14,405 bases of DNA from Solobacterium sp. UBA636 (GTDB lineage: Bacteria; Bacillota_I; Bacilli_A; Erysipelotrichales; Erysipelotrichaceae). Under the pieces are notes generated by a model, which made no database searches, was not told the origin of the DNA, and saw only the letters and a program-made list of their open reading frames with translations. Shown piece by piece: positions 12,871 to 14,405 of this stretch (positions within the stretch are counted from its first letter, which is position 1; the number at the start of each line of letters is the position of its first letter). Where the stretch lies: positions 1-14,405 of the forward strand of contig DBOW01000070.1 of NCBI GenBank assembly GCA_002299675.1. The letters run 5' to 3'. Position numbers and translations under genes: made by a program.

Positions 12871-13077
12871 ATGCAGAAAGTAGAAATATACACCGAATAT
12901 ATCAAACTTGAACAGTTTCTGAAAATTGCCGATATAGTAAGCACGGGAGGCGAGGCTAAAATGTTTCTTCTGACCAATGAAATCATGGTTAATGGAGAAT
13001 ATGAAAACCGCCGTGGCCGAAAGCTTTATAAAGGTGATAAAGTAACTGTCAATTCTAATCAGTATCAGATATGCTGA
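12871..13077 (+). CDS. yaaA: S4-domain RNA-binding protein YaaA
   Basis: This 68-residue protein is almost entirely one S4 RNA-binding domain. LEQFLKIADIVSTGGEAK, then VNGEYENRRGRKLYKGDKV, matches the YaaA family found between dnaN and recF in Bacillota. It probably binds structured RNA such as rRNA; the cellular role is not settled. AGGG lies 11 nt before the ATG, a rather long spacing. Its last 7 bp overlap the start of recF, so the two are translationally coupled. Confidence 0.92.
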   Translation: MQKVEIYTEYIKLEQFLKIADIVSTGGEAKMFLLTNEIMVNGEYENRRGRKLYKGDKVTVNSNQYQIC

Positions 13078-14117
13078 TTACAAGTATTCGTTTAAACAAT
13101 TACCGCAATTATTCAAACATACTGATTAATCCAGATTCCAACATAAATATTATTACCGGCCCCAATGGAAGTGGCAAGACCAATATTCTGGAATCAGTTG
13201 TCGTCTCAAGCAACACCAGATCTTTCAGAACCAATGATGATACATCACTTATCAAACACGATGAAGACTATGCCAGAATCGAAGTTACAGCTGATGGTAC
13301 AGTTTATAAGATTGTGCTTAATAAGAATGGTAAATCTCTGTTTGTGAATGATGAAATCATCACCAGAACATCGAATTTTATAGGAAGAATCAATGCGATT
13401 CTGTTTAAGCCCTCTGATCTTGAATTCTTCAATTCATCACCAAGAGAAAGAAGAAAACTGATAGATCTGGAACTTGGAAAGATTAATAAGAATTATCTTA
13501 ACGCTTTATTAAAATTCAACAGGCTTTTAAAAGATAAGAACAGGCTTTTAAAGGAAAACACTGTTGATGATGTCTATCTGAATCTGATCAATGAACAGAT
13601 GGCTCCAGCTATAAGTATTCTGATTCAGGAAAGAGAAAAGTTCTTCAGCTTCGTGAACAGCTGTATAAGTGAAATATACAGAACGGTTTCAAATCAGAAC
13701 ATAGAAATAAAAGCGGTATACAAGAAAAATATTGATGGTGATATTCTGAATATTCTAAACATGAATAAAGAGAAAGATCTCAACTATCATTATGCGGTTA
13801 TGGGACCTCACCATGATGATTATTATTTTCTGTTTAATTCTCATGAACTGAGTGAAGTGGCATCTCAGGGGCAGGTCAGAATGACACTGATTTCCTTTAA
13901 GTTTGCGCTTATCAGATATATAAATGAGATTTGTGGTATTAAGCCAATAATTCTTCTGGATGATGTACTTTCAGAACTGGATCAGGAAAATAAAAGAAGA
14001 CTGATTAACTTTCTGCCTGATGATCATCAGATTATTATTACCGATACCGATGCGGATTCTTTGATGAATGTGAAAAAATATAAACTTATTAGACTACAGG
14101 GAGGATTAAATGGCTGA
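13071..14117 (+). CDS. recF: DNA replication and repair protein RecF
   Basis: This 348-residue SMC-like ATPase has Walker A GPNGSGKT (30-37), the ABC signature region SQGQVRMTLI (265-274) and Walker B ILLDDVLSELD (294-304) with the D-loop; MGPHHDD (244-250) is also typical. RecF, with RecO and RecR, loads RecA at single-strand gaps and stalled forks. The start ATG lies inside the final codons of yaaA (7-bp overlap), and the end overlaps gyrB by 8 bp, so all three genes are one translationally coupled operon. Length is slightly below the usual 360-375. Confidence 0.96.
   Translation: MLITSIRLNNYRNYSNILINPDSNINIITGPNGSGKTNILESVVVSSNTRSFRTNDDTSLIKHDEDYARIEVTADGTVYKIVLNKNGKSLFVNDEIITRTSNFIGRINAILFKPSDLEFFNSSPRERRKLIDLELGKINKNYLNALLKFNRLLKDKNRLLKENTVDDVYLNLINEQMAPAISILIQEREKFFSFVNSCISEIYRTVSNQNIEIKAVYKKNIDGDILNILNMNKEKDLNYHYAVMGPHHDDYYFLFNSHELSEVASQGQVRMTLISFKFALIRYINEICGIKPIILLDDVLSELDQENKRRLINFLPDDHQIIITDTDADSLMNVKKYKLIRLQGGLNG
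14098..14104 (+). promoter_or_regulatory. gyrB ribosome binding site inside recF
   Basis: AGGGAGG lies 5 nt before the gyrB ATG and is made from the last codons of recF. Confidence 0.85.
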
Positions 14118-14405
14118 TACCAGTATTAAACACGACAACTATACTTCGGATGATATTCAGGTTCTGGAAGGACTTGAAGCGGTCAGAAAAAGACCTGGAA
14201 TGTACATTGGCACAACTTCAGCTGCCGGACTCCACCATCTGGTGTGGGAAATAATTGATAACTCTGTCGATGAAGCGCTGGCAGGCTATGCCTCACATAT
14301 AGAAGTCAGTGTGGATGATAAAGATGTAGTAACAGTTGTGGATGATGGACGTGGTATGCCAACAGAAATCCATCCCAAAACCGGCAAGTCAACAGTAGAA
14401 ACTAT
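14110..14405 (+). CDS. gyrB: DNA gyrase subunit B, N-terminal fragment
   Basis: The first 98 codons of gyrB, cut by the right edge, are visible. The reading frame starts MADTSIKHDNY and contains IQVLEGLEAVRKRPGMYIG and EIIDNSVDEALAGY, the first ATP-binding motif of the GHKL domain, followed by DDGRGMP (the conserved DxGxG motif). Gyrase B hydrolyses ATP to drive negative supercoiling with GyrA. ParE shares these motifs, but position directly after recF near the origin points to gyrB. Its ATG overlaps the recF stop region by 8 bp and has a strong ribosome site. Confidence 0.95.
   Translation, partial: MADTSIKHDNYTSDDIQVLEGLEAVRKRPGMYIGTTSAAGLHHLVWEIIDNSVDEALAGYASHIEVSVDDKDVVTVVDDGRGMPTEIHPKTGKSTVET

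Overview
The window looks like chromosomal DNA of a low-GC Gram-positive bacterium (Bacillota), spanning the replication origin. The evidence is the order dnaA–dnaN–yaaA (S4 domain)–recF–gyrB, arrays of TTTTCCACA/TTATCCACA DnaA boxes on both sides of dnaA, AGGAG-type ribosome binding sites, consensus sigma-A-like promoters, a CcpA-type cre palindrome and an LTA-synthase-type sulfatase. Gene content and protein style suggest the Erysipelotrichales or a neighbouring lineage, but this placement is an impression and was not tested.

Layout. Left of the origin, on the minus strand, lie the start of pstC (cut by the window), pstS with a possible Pho-box array, and a two-gene ThrE-type exporter (a long and a short subunit overlapping by ATGA). 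A TetR-family regulator diverges from the exporter. Next comes a very acidic pRiA4b-ORF3-like protein, convergent with the TetR gene and divergent from a membrane-attached XRE regulator. The XRE gene in turn runs tail to tail into an LTA-synthase-like sulfatase. Then come a CPBP-family membrane protease, a dicarboxylate/amino-acid:cation symporter with a long attenuator-like leader and a perfect cre palindrome upstream, a left-handed beta-helix acyltransferase-like protein and a Nudix hydrolase. About 350 bp of gene-free DNA full of DnaA boxes follows, then dnaA. A second origin segment with DnaA boxes, TAA trios and an AT-rich tract lies between dnaA and dnaN. On the right, dnaN ends in a strong terminator, and a separate promoter drives yaaA–recF–gyrB, whose reading frames overlap by 7 and 8 bp; gyrB is cut by the window end.

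How it works together. Transcription points away from the origin on both sides, so almost all genes lie on the leading strand. The two exceptions are the two transcription regulators (TetR and XRE), which are head-on to replication and overlap their convergent neighbours at the 3' ends. DnaA boxes sit in the promoter spacers of dnaA and apparently of the Nudix gene, which suggests DnaA control of both origin-facing promoters. I see no wholly new defence or mobile system. The most unusual parts are regulatory: the symporter leader with alternative hairpins and an upstream in-frame AUG, several genes with no Shine-Dalgarno and a -10 box 6-7 nt before the start codon, and the terminator/promoter/start-codon pile-up before the CPBP gene. 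No tRNA, rRNA, CRISPR array or insertion sequence was seen.
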